In this document: in pieces, positions 36,501-53,869 of the stretch
Numbering within the stretch: position 1 is the stretch's first letter
Layout: each line of letters begins with the position of its first letter
NCBI GenBank assembly: GCA_021397835.1
Contig: JAJFZO010000034.1
Span: forward strand, 6,477,001-6,541,000
DNA: 64,000 nt
Direction: 5' to 3'
DNA from: Moringa oleifera
Lineage: Eukaryota > Streptophyta > Magnoliopsida > Brassicales > Moringaceae
Translations under genes and position numbers: made by a program
Notes under the pieces: model-generated
Told to the model about the DNA's origin: nothing
What the model saw: only the letters and a program-made list of their open reading frames with translations
Database searches by the model: none

Positions 36501-39290
36501 ACAAACTAAAACAATACCTAAGATCTTTTCAAAACCAGCTCCTTATTCACAGCTATATGAAAGATGCATAAGAATTTATGTCTGACAATATCAAACCTCA
36601 TAAAAGTTTTAGATTCAAAGTTAGAGAGTCATCTTGTTAAAAGGAACATGATAATCTAACATATCATAGCTTTCTTTTAAATCCAAATCATGCATAAAAA
36701 ATAAATTTTGGGAAGTAACTCAGAGAGGAAATTATGGAATAAATCAAATGAAAGGCGCGCACAAATTCTAATTATTAGGAAAAATCAAAAGAAGAAGTCA
36801 GTATTTTTAACATAAATACAGTTAAATTTAATCTTAATCATAAATCATTTAAGAAAAATATGCAAGTGAATCAAACTTTTTTAAAAAAATAATGTTACCT
36901 AGTTGGTATTTGATCAACCTATCACACCTACAATGACAACTTTGCATAAAAAAGAAAGAAAAAATATTCTATCTTTGAGAATCAATTTATCAATCAATTA
37001 ATTTTTGTTTTATTTAAATAAAAAGAGGATCCAAAGGAGCATGCACGATATTCTACGCTGATGATGCAATTGCTCATAAAATGTGACATTGCATGCATGC
37101 AAGACTACAAGGCCGTAGTATGGAAGTAATTATCTAATAATGCATGCAAGGAAATAGTGTGGATTATTATAATATACATATAACATATAAAATTTTAAAT
37201 TAAAAAACTATTTTTATAAGTAATATATGATTTATTTATTTTATTTTTAATTTACAATATTATAAATTTAATAATATCACAAATATTTAAAATATAATTA
37301 CACAAAAAACGTCAACTATAAATATTACGTTACAAATTGACTTTAACTACTTTTGTATTAAATTTATGTATCTTTGGATACTAATATTTGTATAGCGGAT
37401 ATTATATATAAGTCAAAAAAAATCCACCAACAGTATGAGATGTCTTTGAAATATGAAAATTGCATTACCTAAGTAATTTAATTTGTTCTAAGTTAATAAT
37501 AATAGTGAGTGCATTATATATGAAATCAAATAAATATATATCTTCAGTTCGCAATCGTCAACTAAAGTTGAGTAGGTAAAGCAATTAATTAACTGATCAA
37601 CATGACATGATAATATCCAAGCATGAAGCGGCTTGCCGCAAATTAAAAAATTGAAGAGCAAATTAAACTTACATAAATCTCTATAATAACATGTTTGCAT
37701 TTGTGTATGATTAGTGGTGCAAAATTAAGTCAAATTAAAGAGTTGAATGGATCCTTTTGCAAAAGAGATTAGGATTTCCCCATATATTAATGTACTAAAA
37801 AAAATTAAAATATAATTTGTTTGGGATATTGCTGCTTTTTAAAAAATAAGATTATGAAAATTTTCAATCTAATTAGAATCAACATAAACAACCAAATTAT
37901 TAAACTAAAACAAAAAAAAAAAGCAAATAATACGTCTTCTGTTTATATTTTCATATATTTATACGTTTGCAATCTCGAAACAAAAAAGTACAAATTAATA
38001 AAACATCATGATTCATGAACCTTAATGTCAATATTAAACGGTGTGTAGAATAAGCGTGATGTGGACAAGTGTAATTTGACAAATATTTAATGTTTAATAA
38101 GCATTGATTGAGGTACCCTACCATATGTTGGTCAATAGGCAAATAATTTAATTAGGACACAACAATAAATTTAAGACTTTGGTTTAATCACACTTGTACC
38201 TCTTTTCATCATATGCTATTAGTATTTACTAATTGAATGGATTTCTTAAATCATATCTCAGTCAATTTATTTGGTTGGAGAATACACGTGAATTCATAAA
38301 AAGTTAATATTTTTAGAAAAGAGTGAAAGATCAGAGATTTTTTTTGTTTAATTCGACGAATTTTACACACAAGTATTTCATGTACCTCAGATGTTATGTT
38401 ATTAATTGAAGTAATTTGAAATCTAAACTTCAATTAATTACTCTACGTTAATGACTCTATTTTATATTAATATTAAGCACGATGTTTTGCAAAGTATCCA
38501 TATTGTTAAGTATGATTCGAGATTACTCTTTACGAGTAAGACTTACTCTAGATTACAAATGTTAAAAAATTAAATCATATTAGTGAATAAAATAAATTGA
38601 ACTCTAAAATAATACAATACTCATGTTAAAGTACCATTAAATATGATGTATTTTTGCAACTATTAATTATCAATGAATCCTTTTCAAATTTAAACGTATT
38701 ATATACATAAGAAAAATTATTAACTTTTTCGAATTAATGAGTTTTACATGTAAATAAATGACAAAAAGTCATAATTTAGAGGTTTGATCTAAAATTTAAG
38801 TGTTACTAGTCTTACCGCTATAAATCAATGAAATTGAAGTATTAATGAAGCACCTATGCTGCATAGGTTTCATATTATAGAGTGAATTTATAAAGAATTA
38901 TGTTTCATTTAATTTTTGTCACGTAACTTTATCAGTATACTGAGTTAATGATATCAATTTATAAAATCATGATCTTATACATTATTTTTTCTCATTGTGA
39001 ATTTTATATTACGTATTATTATTTTTCATGAAAAGTTTGTATAATATTATCTAATATATTTTTGACTGTTTAATTATATGTGATTTTTTTTTTAAAGATT
39101 TGTCTAGTAAGCTAATTTTCAATAGGAAGTATCAAACACCTGTACTACACTTTTAAAATTATCATAATATTTATTGGTTCAAGATATCTTTAAACATCTA
39201 GCACTCAAAAGCAAAAGATTGTATTTGTTAAAGTTTAGATTTCGTGATTTATGACAAACATCTACAAGATACTACTTAATAGAAATTTAA
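33511..39290. other. AT-rich intergenic region
   Basis: No gene is supported; all open frames are short and composition-driven. One structure is visible: a diverged direct repeat of ~70 bp at about 34655-34725 and 34850-34920 (both containing ATCTAAATT, AAGCAAAA and GATGTT with similar spacing), implying an old ~197-bp tandem duplication. The rest shows only A/T runs. Confidence 0.5.
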
Positions 39291-39299
39291 TAGTAAAAT

Positions 39300-39680
39300 T
39301 AGTTATATATATAATTATGAAAAAGTAATCAAACATATATAAGATGATTGTTACATTCAAATGTTGATTGGACTTCTGTGTAAGAAACTAAAGATAAATG
39401 AAGTCAAGAATGAACAACTTCCATTATTTGGATTTCTTATTAATTACCAAGAAAGTTTTACAAAGGATTTTGCTTAGCTCTATAGCACAACCCCATTAGA
39501 ATATTGCTTTAGCAATATTAGTTTACAAAATCAAAACCTTCAATATTTTCTTTCTCATGAGTAATTTTTGTTTTGACATCATCTTCTCACCCTTAAAATC
39601 ATTTTTATTTTTTGATTGTCTTGTTAGAGCAACTTTTTAAGGTATTTCAAGTTTGCTATATTGATTGTTGGGTCAAAGAG
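39300..39680 (-). pseudogene. Oldest decayed copy of the RNase III-like gene 3' end
   Basis: The stretch 39340-39540 aligns by eye with the 3' flank of the decayed copy at 42280-42420 and of the intact gene at 44765-44880. All three share GATTRTTACATTCAAAT and a following block with ACTAAA...AAATGAAGTCAA. The exon 3 part (39540-39640) is barely recognisable. No exon 1 or exon 2 homology was found downstream on the + coordinate, so this copy is truncated. Confidence 0.5.
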
Positions 39681-39769
39681 ATCTATCAATATTTAAACCC
39701 AAAAATTAATATTTCATTTAGCATATTAGTTTCATTATACTTTAGTAAAATGTTGATAAGGTACTAAAT

Positions 39770-39805
<36 letters not shown>
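39770..39805. repeat. (AT)n microsatellite
   Basis: A run of about 15 uninterrupted AT dinucleotides. Useful only as a length-polymorphic marker; no functional signal seen. Confidence 0.9.
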
Positions 39806-39808
<3 letters not shown>

Positions 39809-40280
39809 TATTTAAATAAAGGATATAATTTTTTAAAAGTTTTTTTAATTGTGAAGTAATCTTTGTATTGTTAATATTAAAAATGTAAATAATAATATCT
39901 TATAAATTATTGTTTATTTTCATCATGACTGTATAATTTTATTTTGTTAGAGATTGACCTTTAAAAAATTATGTGCAAATCTTTGAACATCAATATTATC
40001 AATGAACTAAGCACAACATCCTTGTGGTTACAATTAACTCTACAGGAATGATTTTATTAATATGTGTGTCATGTTACGTAAAATTTTAATCTAAGTATTA
40101 TATTCAAAATGAAAAATAAAATAAATTAAATTAAATTATAATACATAGTCTATATCTATCTTTGAACATCTTTTATTGTCATCCAATTTATATCACACAT
40201 TTATTTTTTATATGATCTTTTGTCAACATATTATAAACTATAAATAGTGAAATTTTAAAAACTTTTATAATATTAAACTC

Positions 40281-40985
40281 ACTAAGATTGTTTCAAGAGA
40301 ATAATCTTGTATATATCTCCCCTGCACTTTCTTTATGACCTAGTTTAATAATCATCATCTTTATATTTTTGGTTCAGTTTTTCTAAAATTATTGCCTAAT
40401 AAATACATTTAAACGATAACATGCAGAATGATAAAGGTTTTACATTATCTATCTAACCTGTATTGCGTGATCTTTATTTTTCTTTTTAATTTTAATGATA
40501 TTAAGAAAGTAAAGATAAAACCTTTTTTAAAAAGATATTTACTTTTTTAATAAAATGTATACTTTCAAACTCTTATAATTATTTATATTTTAAAAAGTTA
40601 TCTTGAATTTTCATTTAAGCAAAATAATATGTATTAACTCATATTTTTAATAATAATATTAACCTTTAAAGGCAATATGACTTTGAAATGAAAATCTATG
40701 ATTGAACTAGAATATTTGATCTTGGATTTTATCAATAAAAGAAATATTAAATTAATGGCTTAATTTTGATAACAAATAAATTATGTTTGATCTAACGTGT
40801 TCACAAAGAACATAGCATTTAAATGATTAAACCAAGAATATTTGATCTTGGATTTCATTGACAAAAGAAATATATTAGCCCCATAGCATCATTAAGTGTG
40901 GTTCATGACTAAATTTTAATAATAACAAATAAATTATGTTTGATTTACTATGTTTATAAGGCGCGAAGTGTTTAAATGGCAAAAT
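40281..40985. repeat. Duplicated flank of the RNase III-like array, with internal tandem repeat
   Basis: The block 40281-40730 is a diverged direct copy of 44160-44600. Matching landmarks are TCTTTATGACCTAGTTTAATAAT/CTTTATAGCCTAGTTTGACAAT, TTATAATTATTTATATTT/TCTAATTATTTATATTT and AGAATATTTGATCTTGGATTTT/AGAATATTTGATCTTTGATTTC. Within it, the AGAATATTTGATCTTGGATTT unit with ~125 bp of following sequence is repeated at 40706 and 40832. Confidence 0.7.
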
Positions 40986-41079
40986 CATGAGTAAAGAATT
41001 AAAGATTACAAGAATAAGATCAAAAAGATAAAAAAGTAAAATCCTTGGTAGAATTAGATTTTTCAGTTATTTGCAATGT

Positions 41080-41930
41080 CTTTGGTTGCTCAACAATGTG
41101 AATGTACACACAATTCATGTATCCCTTTTAAAATAGTTTTGAAATTAAAAATTATATTCTTGAAATGAGCTTTTACAAATAACAACTTTGGAATGATTTT
41201 TCTAATTGACCTTAACTTTGCAAAATGCCATTGGGTATAAATTGTGTTTGAGGTCCATGAAATTAGGAAAGGAAGAAAGAGTGTGAGAGAGTATCGAGGG
41301 ACATTGCCGATCATTGGATGACATTTTTTACTGTTAGGTAGCACTACTATTGGGTAACATTATCGGCTCAAGGGTGACAGTGTCTATTGAGCCTTTGTTT
41401 GAAGCAACACTATCAGTCACATAACAGTCTGCTAGTTGGTCAATTCAAGTTTTGAATTTTTATAGTCGAGCAATATGTCTAAATTAAGCTAATGTTTGTA
41501 TTGTTTCTTGCTCTTTAAGCTTCTCTTGTACATATTCATTCAGACTTGAGCAAGTATTTGGCATTTGATCCTCATTTTATCAATTTGCTACTGTGAAAGT
41601 TACATTTACTCTTTGTCATCATTTTTATCTTGTGCGATGTTGTTATAAGGTGAAGGAATTCACTTTACTAGGGAAAATGTTAGTAAGATGTATTAAGTGT
41701 TTCAATCTTTGTGAGAGATATTGAGTTTATAAAGTGAGAATTTATTTTGTTATAAATCTTGGCTAAAGCATAGGCAAGTGTTTTTGTAGAAGAAAAAACA
41801 GTAAAATCTTGAATTGTTGGTTAGAGATATGAAAGTATGTACGATGTGTCGAACCACATAAACAATTATCAAGTTTACTTTCTCTTACTTTACATTTTTT
41901 AATTTACATAATATATATATATATATCATT
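41080..41930 (+). mobile_element. Possible solo LTR remnant (Copia-like)
   Basis: The motif GTCGAACCACATAAACAATT at 41848-41867 followed by TTTACTTTCTCTTACTTTAC resembles the 3' end of many plant Copia LTRs, and the upstream repeats of GACATT/AACATT...GGTGACAGTGTC are also LTR-like. No second LTR, primer-binding site or coding region is found. Boundaries are guesses. Confidence 0.3.
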
Positions 41931-42239
41931 TGTGTGTTTATATTAATTAAAAAAAGACATTTAATTTTATAAGTTTATTAATTAAACAAAAAAATTAAAT
42001 AACCCATCCATGCTCCCTCTTGCATTACTCAGCTAGGGGTAACAAGATAAGTTAATTCATATATTAATTAACAAAATAAATTTTGAATTATCAAGGTAAA
42101 ATCTAAAGTATAAAATCATATATGTCACTGTTGATAATTAATATAAAAAATTAATGAAATATCTTTAAACAAAAATGAAGTATTTCATAAGAAAATCAAG
42201 AAGAAAATAAATAAAATTTGCTGTGAAAGTTTAATAGTA

Positions 42240-43800
42240 CATATATGTGTGAAATGAAAATCTGATATATACAAGGGGATTATTACATTCAAATAGTTCA
42301 ATATAATATTACAAAGATCTAAAAACAAGTGAAATCAATTAAAGATAATAATTTATATATTTTATTCGATTATTAAGGGAGAACTTTAGCAGCATTATTT
42401 TTTGATATTAGTTAACAAAATCATGGTTCTCCATCATTGAGAATCCTTCTTTCACCATTATCTTTTCTTCACTTAGAATATTTTTATATTATCCAATGCA
42501 TCTTTTGGCATGAAATCTTTATTATTACACAATTTCTTACCATTGAAACTATACCGAACATTTCTTATGAATTTGATCTTTGATAAAAATGTTGAATGTC
42601 ATGTCATCCTTCCATAAATCCACAAATTTGTACTTTCAAATCTTTAAACAGTCAAAAAATTAGTTCCAAAATTAAGTCTTCATAAATCATAACGTGATAT
42701 ACGGACAAAATTGCTTCTTGAGATAATACAGTTTCATAATCTAAGAAACTGTTTTTTTTTTCCTTTTTTCCATTAATAGTTTTCATATAAAACTTGCGTA
42801 AATGTAAAAGAAGAAAACACTTAATAATTGTGCACATGTTATATAAAACTCCCTAATGGAGAGAATATATACTAAGTTTGCTAGTCACATTCATATAAAC
42901 TTGATTAACGTGATCAATATGTTGATTGATCTCATTAATTATGTAACCACCAGGAAATGCAAATAGTTATTCGAGCAATATCCAGAAGTATAATACGTAG
43001 AAATTGTGTGCAATTTTTCATATATGGTATTTATATTATGACAATGTGATTAGATAAACTAGATATTCAATAAGATAAATTCCAACGTGTTTAAGGTAAC
43101 GTGGAGACTAATATGCATATAATAATAAAATACGGAAAAATAATTAATGACATTTCTGGAACTTAAAAGTTGCATGTTGGGTAATTAAAACTTTGATGAT
43201 AGCTACACATTAATGATGGCGAAATGACATCCCGCATGGTATCAATTTCAATTGAATTATCATTAATTGAAAACAGTTCAGATTATTGATTCAAATCTCT
43301 CATCAGTTAGGTCTTCAAATTCTTCATGTAATCCATTGGAATGGTAATGGATAAGCTGTATAGATCAAATAAACTGAAGAATCTATATTCATATAATATA
43401 CATATATTATGAAAACAAATAAGTCTAAAAAAATTATCGAATGGGATGTGAGGAACTCTACAAATGGAAACTGAATATGGAAACAGTAAACACATTCACA
43501 AAGATTAGAAAGAAGTTCTTTCATTAATTTCACTAAATCAGGTTTATCACATTGTGAAAAATTGATTATATTAAGTGGGTTTTGAAGTTAAAATCGTAGT
43601 GACATGATGGTTATCATGGAACTTGTTTTTTGTCATTAAACGGATTCTAAGGTCTCTATCCATTTGAGTCAATTGGACCCTTTCAAATTATCAGAATTAA
43701 TAAACTAATGAGTTAGTTAAAGCCATTGGTGAAGATCCAAATCTCTTTTGTCTTCTATTACTTGTGAAAGTCTTCAGTTTTTTGAACCATAAATTGACAA
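42240..43800 (-). pseudogene. Decayed duplicate of the RNase III-like gene
   Basis: Direct-orientation copy of the intact gene at 44890-46792. Exon 3 homology lies at 42425-42660 (landmarks CATTGAGAATCC, CACTTAGAATATTTTTATATTATCCAATGCATCTTTTGGC, TTTGATAAAAATGTTGAATG, CCTTCCATAAATCCACAAAT). Exon 2 homology lies at 43295-43385 (CAGTTAGGTCTTCAAATTCTTCATG..AATCCATTGGAATGGTAATGGATAAGC). Intron 1 homology runs at 43395-43800 (GATTATATTAAGTGGG, AATTATCAGAATTAATAA). Frameshifts and substitutions remove any coding capacity, and no clear exon 1 remains. A further exon 3-like snippet sits near 43920-43965. Confidence 0.75.
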
Positions 43801-44889
43801 CTAAAATTATTAAAAACAACGTGTAAAAATTAGGAATGAATAGTTATATCATTGTATGATAAAGAAATTGCGGACAAATAAAGTCAAGCATGAACTGCTT
43901 GCATGAAGTGAATTTCTGTGACCATTGTTGTCCTTCCATTTTGTCCCAATGCATCTTAATTGTTCTGAGACCATATACATCTTTAGATATTACATTTACT
44001 ATATATACACATATATATAGTGTATAATTGGCATGTCATATTGTTATTTTTTATATTATTTTTCAGCATTAATTATTTAAATTTAAAATGTTAAGTATTT
44101 AAAATATTTTTTCTTTAAAAATAACATAAAAGGCATAATTACTTATTGTGTTTTTTTTTTTTCCTTAAGAGAATACTTATTATATCTCTGTTACACATTC
44201 TTTATAGCCTAGTTTGACAATTATTAATTTATGGTCACTTTCCTTCTTCAATTTATTTAGTGAATTTATTACTTAATGAATAATTAGAGATGATAGCATA
44301 TATATTATCAAACTACTTAAATTGTAATATTCTGATCTTAATTTTTTTTAATTTTTGATATTAAAATAAACGAAAGTGGCAGGTTTGTTTTGAAGATATG
44401 TATTAGTTTTGAACAGAACGCATATTTCCAAGCTCTTTCTAATTATTTATATTTAAAAAATTTTTGTTAAATTTTATATATTGAACAAATAAGTAATGTT
44501 TTATCTCATAATTTTAATAATAATCAAACTTTTATAGACAATACAAACTTGAAGAGAAATCTATAATTAAGCCAAGAATATTTGATCTTTGATTTCATAG
44601 GCAATATGTATTTGGTTAAAATTTACATAACTTTTGAAGCATAACTATATACCATTACGCATTGACAACAAACATAAAAACTCTACAAGAAGAGATCGAA
44701 ATACGAATGAACTTTTTAACTGAAAATTTAACAATGCATTAATTGAAATATGTATGAAATGGAAATGGGGAGATTGTTACATTCAAATTGGCTATGGGGG
44801 AGAGCACTTTAAAAAAACTAAAACCAAATAAAATGAAGCACAAATAAATTGTCTCTGTGCACTGTGAGCTTCATATCTCTTAGCTATAA

Positions 44890-46792
44890 TTAGTTGGCAA
44901 CATCATCATGCTTCTCTTCATTGTTACCATTTTCATTGAGAACCTCTCCTTCGATCTTATCAATTTCACTCAGAATATTTTTGAAGTTGTCCAGTGCATC
45001 TTTGGCAGCCCTATTGTATGCAACTTCCTTCTTCATGGCATAGGAACCCCTTCCCACGAGTTGGTCATTGATAAAAACATGGACTGCCGATTCATCCCTC
45101 CACAAATCCTCGAATCTTAATTTCAGATTTTTCTTCTGGCATATCTCAAAAAGTTCAGTAACTGGATGTATTTTGATGGTCTCCAGGTCAATTATCGGCT
45201 CCAACAGATCCTTAAACACCTATCATCCAACAAAAAAACACAAGATTATATTTACCAAGTTTCTCATCACATGTTGATCATGGAGCTAGACTTGTTGCAT
45301 GCATATGCATGTTTCGTAAAACCTTTGGCAATAATGAAGAGTACGTACCTTCCAGACAGTATCAATTGAACCGCTGTCGATGAAAACAGCTCCTACTACT
45401 GATTCAACGATGTCAGCTAAGCCTTTAGGAACATCAACGAGTCCATTCGAGTGTAATGGATAATCAGCTATAGCATCAGTAAAATCCCGAACCTGTACAA
45501 GGTTATATGACATACATCATATAAACAAATCAAATGAAAAAATAAAAAAATAAAAAAACCATCATATAATATATGAAAAACTCTACAAATTAATTGAACT
45601 TAATATATGTTAACAATAGATGCATTCATCATTAATGTAATCGAAGCATAGATCATTGGATATCAAGCAAAACTCAAACATATTCAGATCATATAATAAT
45701 ATAACGAGATAGTGCATATTTATTTTACCTGCAGGGTAAGACAATTGAAGAGAAGATCTGAGTTGATTCTTCTGCTATCACAACATAATACACATGTATA
45801 TACCAATTTAATTAAAATATGTAATACTTTGATATATTAGCCACATCCCCATTTATTTTTATTTTATAGTCAGTTCCATCGGAATAGCTAGGCTTATCTT
45901 ATTGTCAAAAGTTGATCATATTAAGCGAATATTTTTAAAAGTTTAAATCCTAATCTATCCAACCTGTTTTGATTAGAAAGATCATCCAAAAAATCTCTAA
46001 ATTTGGTCAAATGAATCGTTTTGAGCAAATCAGAATTAATAATGTATTGAGTTAATAAAACAAATGACGAAGATTATTATCTCTTTTATATCTCCTATTA
46101 TTTTTTTTTTTTGGTGAAAATCAGCAATCAGATATGGTATATCGTCGTCTTTCATGTTATGGAAGCTTTGATGATCATATTCTAGAAAAGTTAGGAAAAA
46201 AAATATAGAACTGAGAAGAACATTAATTTATGGCATAAGAAAACTATAAAAAAGTATAATAATACATATGAAAGAGGAGGCTTTGAAAAGTTGAAAAGTG
46301 CGTGAAAGGTTTTATAATAATATTTTATTGGTGACTTACTTGTTCTTCAAGAAGAGGCTTATTGTGACGTAAGTAGCGATACAAGCCATGCTTGACGGCC
46401 ACACGAGCCAGCTTCTCGGTATCAACGTTGGCAGCACGAAGGCGAGTCAGCGACCCCGGTGACAAATCGGGATAACGGAAATACTGCTCTCTTGTGAAGA
46501 TGAGGTTGAGCACCGAGTCACCAACGTACTCCAGCCTTTCGTAAGAGAACTTTTTATCGGGGAAAGAATGGTGGAAAAATGCTTCTGTTAATAACTTCTT
46601 GTTGTTAAACTCGTACCCAAGAATGGCTTCCACTTCTTCTAAGCTAGGGAGTGAGTCAATCTCGGTCTCAGCCTCCGAGTTAGTCTCTTTCTCTGGTATG
46701 TGAACGTCTTGTTGTTCGGATATTACTTCTTCTTGCAGGGATTCCATGGTGGCTCGACGGCTGGTGATTGATAAGATTGAGAATTCAGACAT
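44890..46792 (-). CDS. RNase III-like protein with one dsRNA-binding domain (RTL type)
   Basis: Three coding exons (46792-46340, 45492-45349, 45219-44890) with GT-AG borders join in phase 0 to 308 residues. After a Glu-rich N-terminus, the RNase III domain spans about 50-205. It has the signature HSFPDKKFSYERLEYVGDSV with E85 and D92, and the second metal-binding pair in LADIVESVVGAVFID (D178, E181), so all four catalytic acids of the family are present. A dsRNA-binding domain lies at about 213-290 (HPVTELFEICQKKNLKLRF ... GSYAMKKEVAYNRAAKDAL). One RNase III domain plus one dsRBD without helicase or PAZ fits the plant RTL group (RNase three-like, nearest RTL2/RTL3 type), which cleave double-stranded RNA. 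A second ATG 15 codons in (46747) is an alternative start. Two decayed copies lie 3' of it. Confidence 0.93.
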
Positions 46793-47613
46793 ATGAATTG
46801 TATCAGAATTAGGGTTTCATATATAAAGGCATCAAGATATACATCAGAAGTAGATTAGAACAAGAGGGATAAGGGAGAGTAATTTGATTTCCTTATATGG
46901 AAGAATGTGGCAGTCTCATATGTTTGACCAAAGTTTCACAATACAGATAGGATAAGAATTTTCTAGTGGTTTGATATTTAAATAAAATTATATCACTTGA
47001 TAATTTAATAAATTTAATAATTTAATTTTTTTATGAATATTATAAGTTATTAAAATATTTTTATAATTTTTATTAAAAAATTAACGTAAAAATTAAATTA
47101 ATAAAAAAGCTTGGTCTTCATCTCCGGTAACCATGCTATGTGATTTGGTGGTGTTAAGATTTTGTATTTCGAAAGGCGGGCGTGCCAGGCGCCAAAATTT
47201 TTTATTATTTCTTGGTAAAACTGCTGGAGCTTCCTATTGGCCAAAAGGGTGAGAGAGGTGTGACTGCTTCCAACAAGCCAGAAAATTCATCTAATATTTG
47301 CACCTATTACCAGAAACTAATGGAATGGCACACAAGGAATATATCTAGAACTAATGAAGCTCTTTCTGACTGTATTAACCTCCTCAATTTACTACATTTA
47401 AATCATCTGACTTCATGTCAGAAAATCATGATGAACTAGCACAACATTAGTAGTCTCTTCATGGAATTTATCTAAGCAATGAACAAATTGATAGCATCCT
47501 CCTGTGTATCACGACTAACTTATTTACAAAAAATGTGAATCTGGGGATGACTTGATTCGGGTATCAGTCAGCACCAAGAAACTTCCCCTGATGCAAGCTT
47601 AGAAGGAATGCCT
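46793..47613. other. Intergenic DNA between the RNase III-like gene and the receptor kinase
   Basis: Contains the proximal promoter of the RNase III-like gene (46793-47100) and, at 47450-47613, the probable 3' untranslated region of the receptor kinase. An 85-codon + frame at 47182-47439 resembles nothing known and is not called. Confidence 0.4.
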
Positions 47614-53566
<5,953 letters not shown>

Positions 53567-53704
53567 CGGATCGGCAAAATCAAATCAGAAAATTCCTCCA
53601 CAAGTGCGTTAAAATCAAGAATCTGCGGGTTTCTAAAGGCAGAAATGAATTAAACTGGCTGGATTTCTTCTGTCAGTTTCTACTTGTTTCTGGGTTTTGC
53701 ACAG

Positions 53705-53862
53705 TTGACCGGTAATGTTTTGAATCCTGATAGTTAAAAGAATCTGACAGGTGGGTATTGACATGGAGGCAAGAAGATGATTAGCGGTAGTTAAAATCAG
53801 ACATTAACCGTGAGATTAAACCAAAAAAACACCAAAAAGCTTAAGAAAAGTGGAAGTTGACT
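53705..53862. promoter_or_regulatory. Two W-box cores upstream of the LysM receptor kinase
   Basis: TTGACC at 53705-53710 and TTGACT at 53857-53862 lie 139 and 291 bp upstream of the start codon. W-boxes (TTGACY) are WRKY factor sites found in many immune-receptor promoters. Two six-base matches in 300 bp is only modestly above chance, so this is a suggestion. Confidence 0.35.
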
Positions 53863-53869
53863 GTCATTT

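Noticed and set aside
47182..47439. 85-codon + frame downstream of the receptor kinase
   Set aside because: No similarity, no exon signals, and it overlaps the expected 3' flank of the kinase gene.
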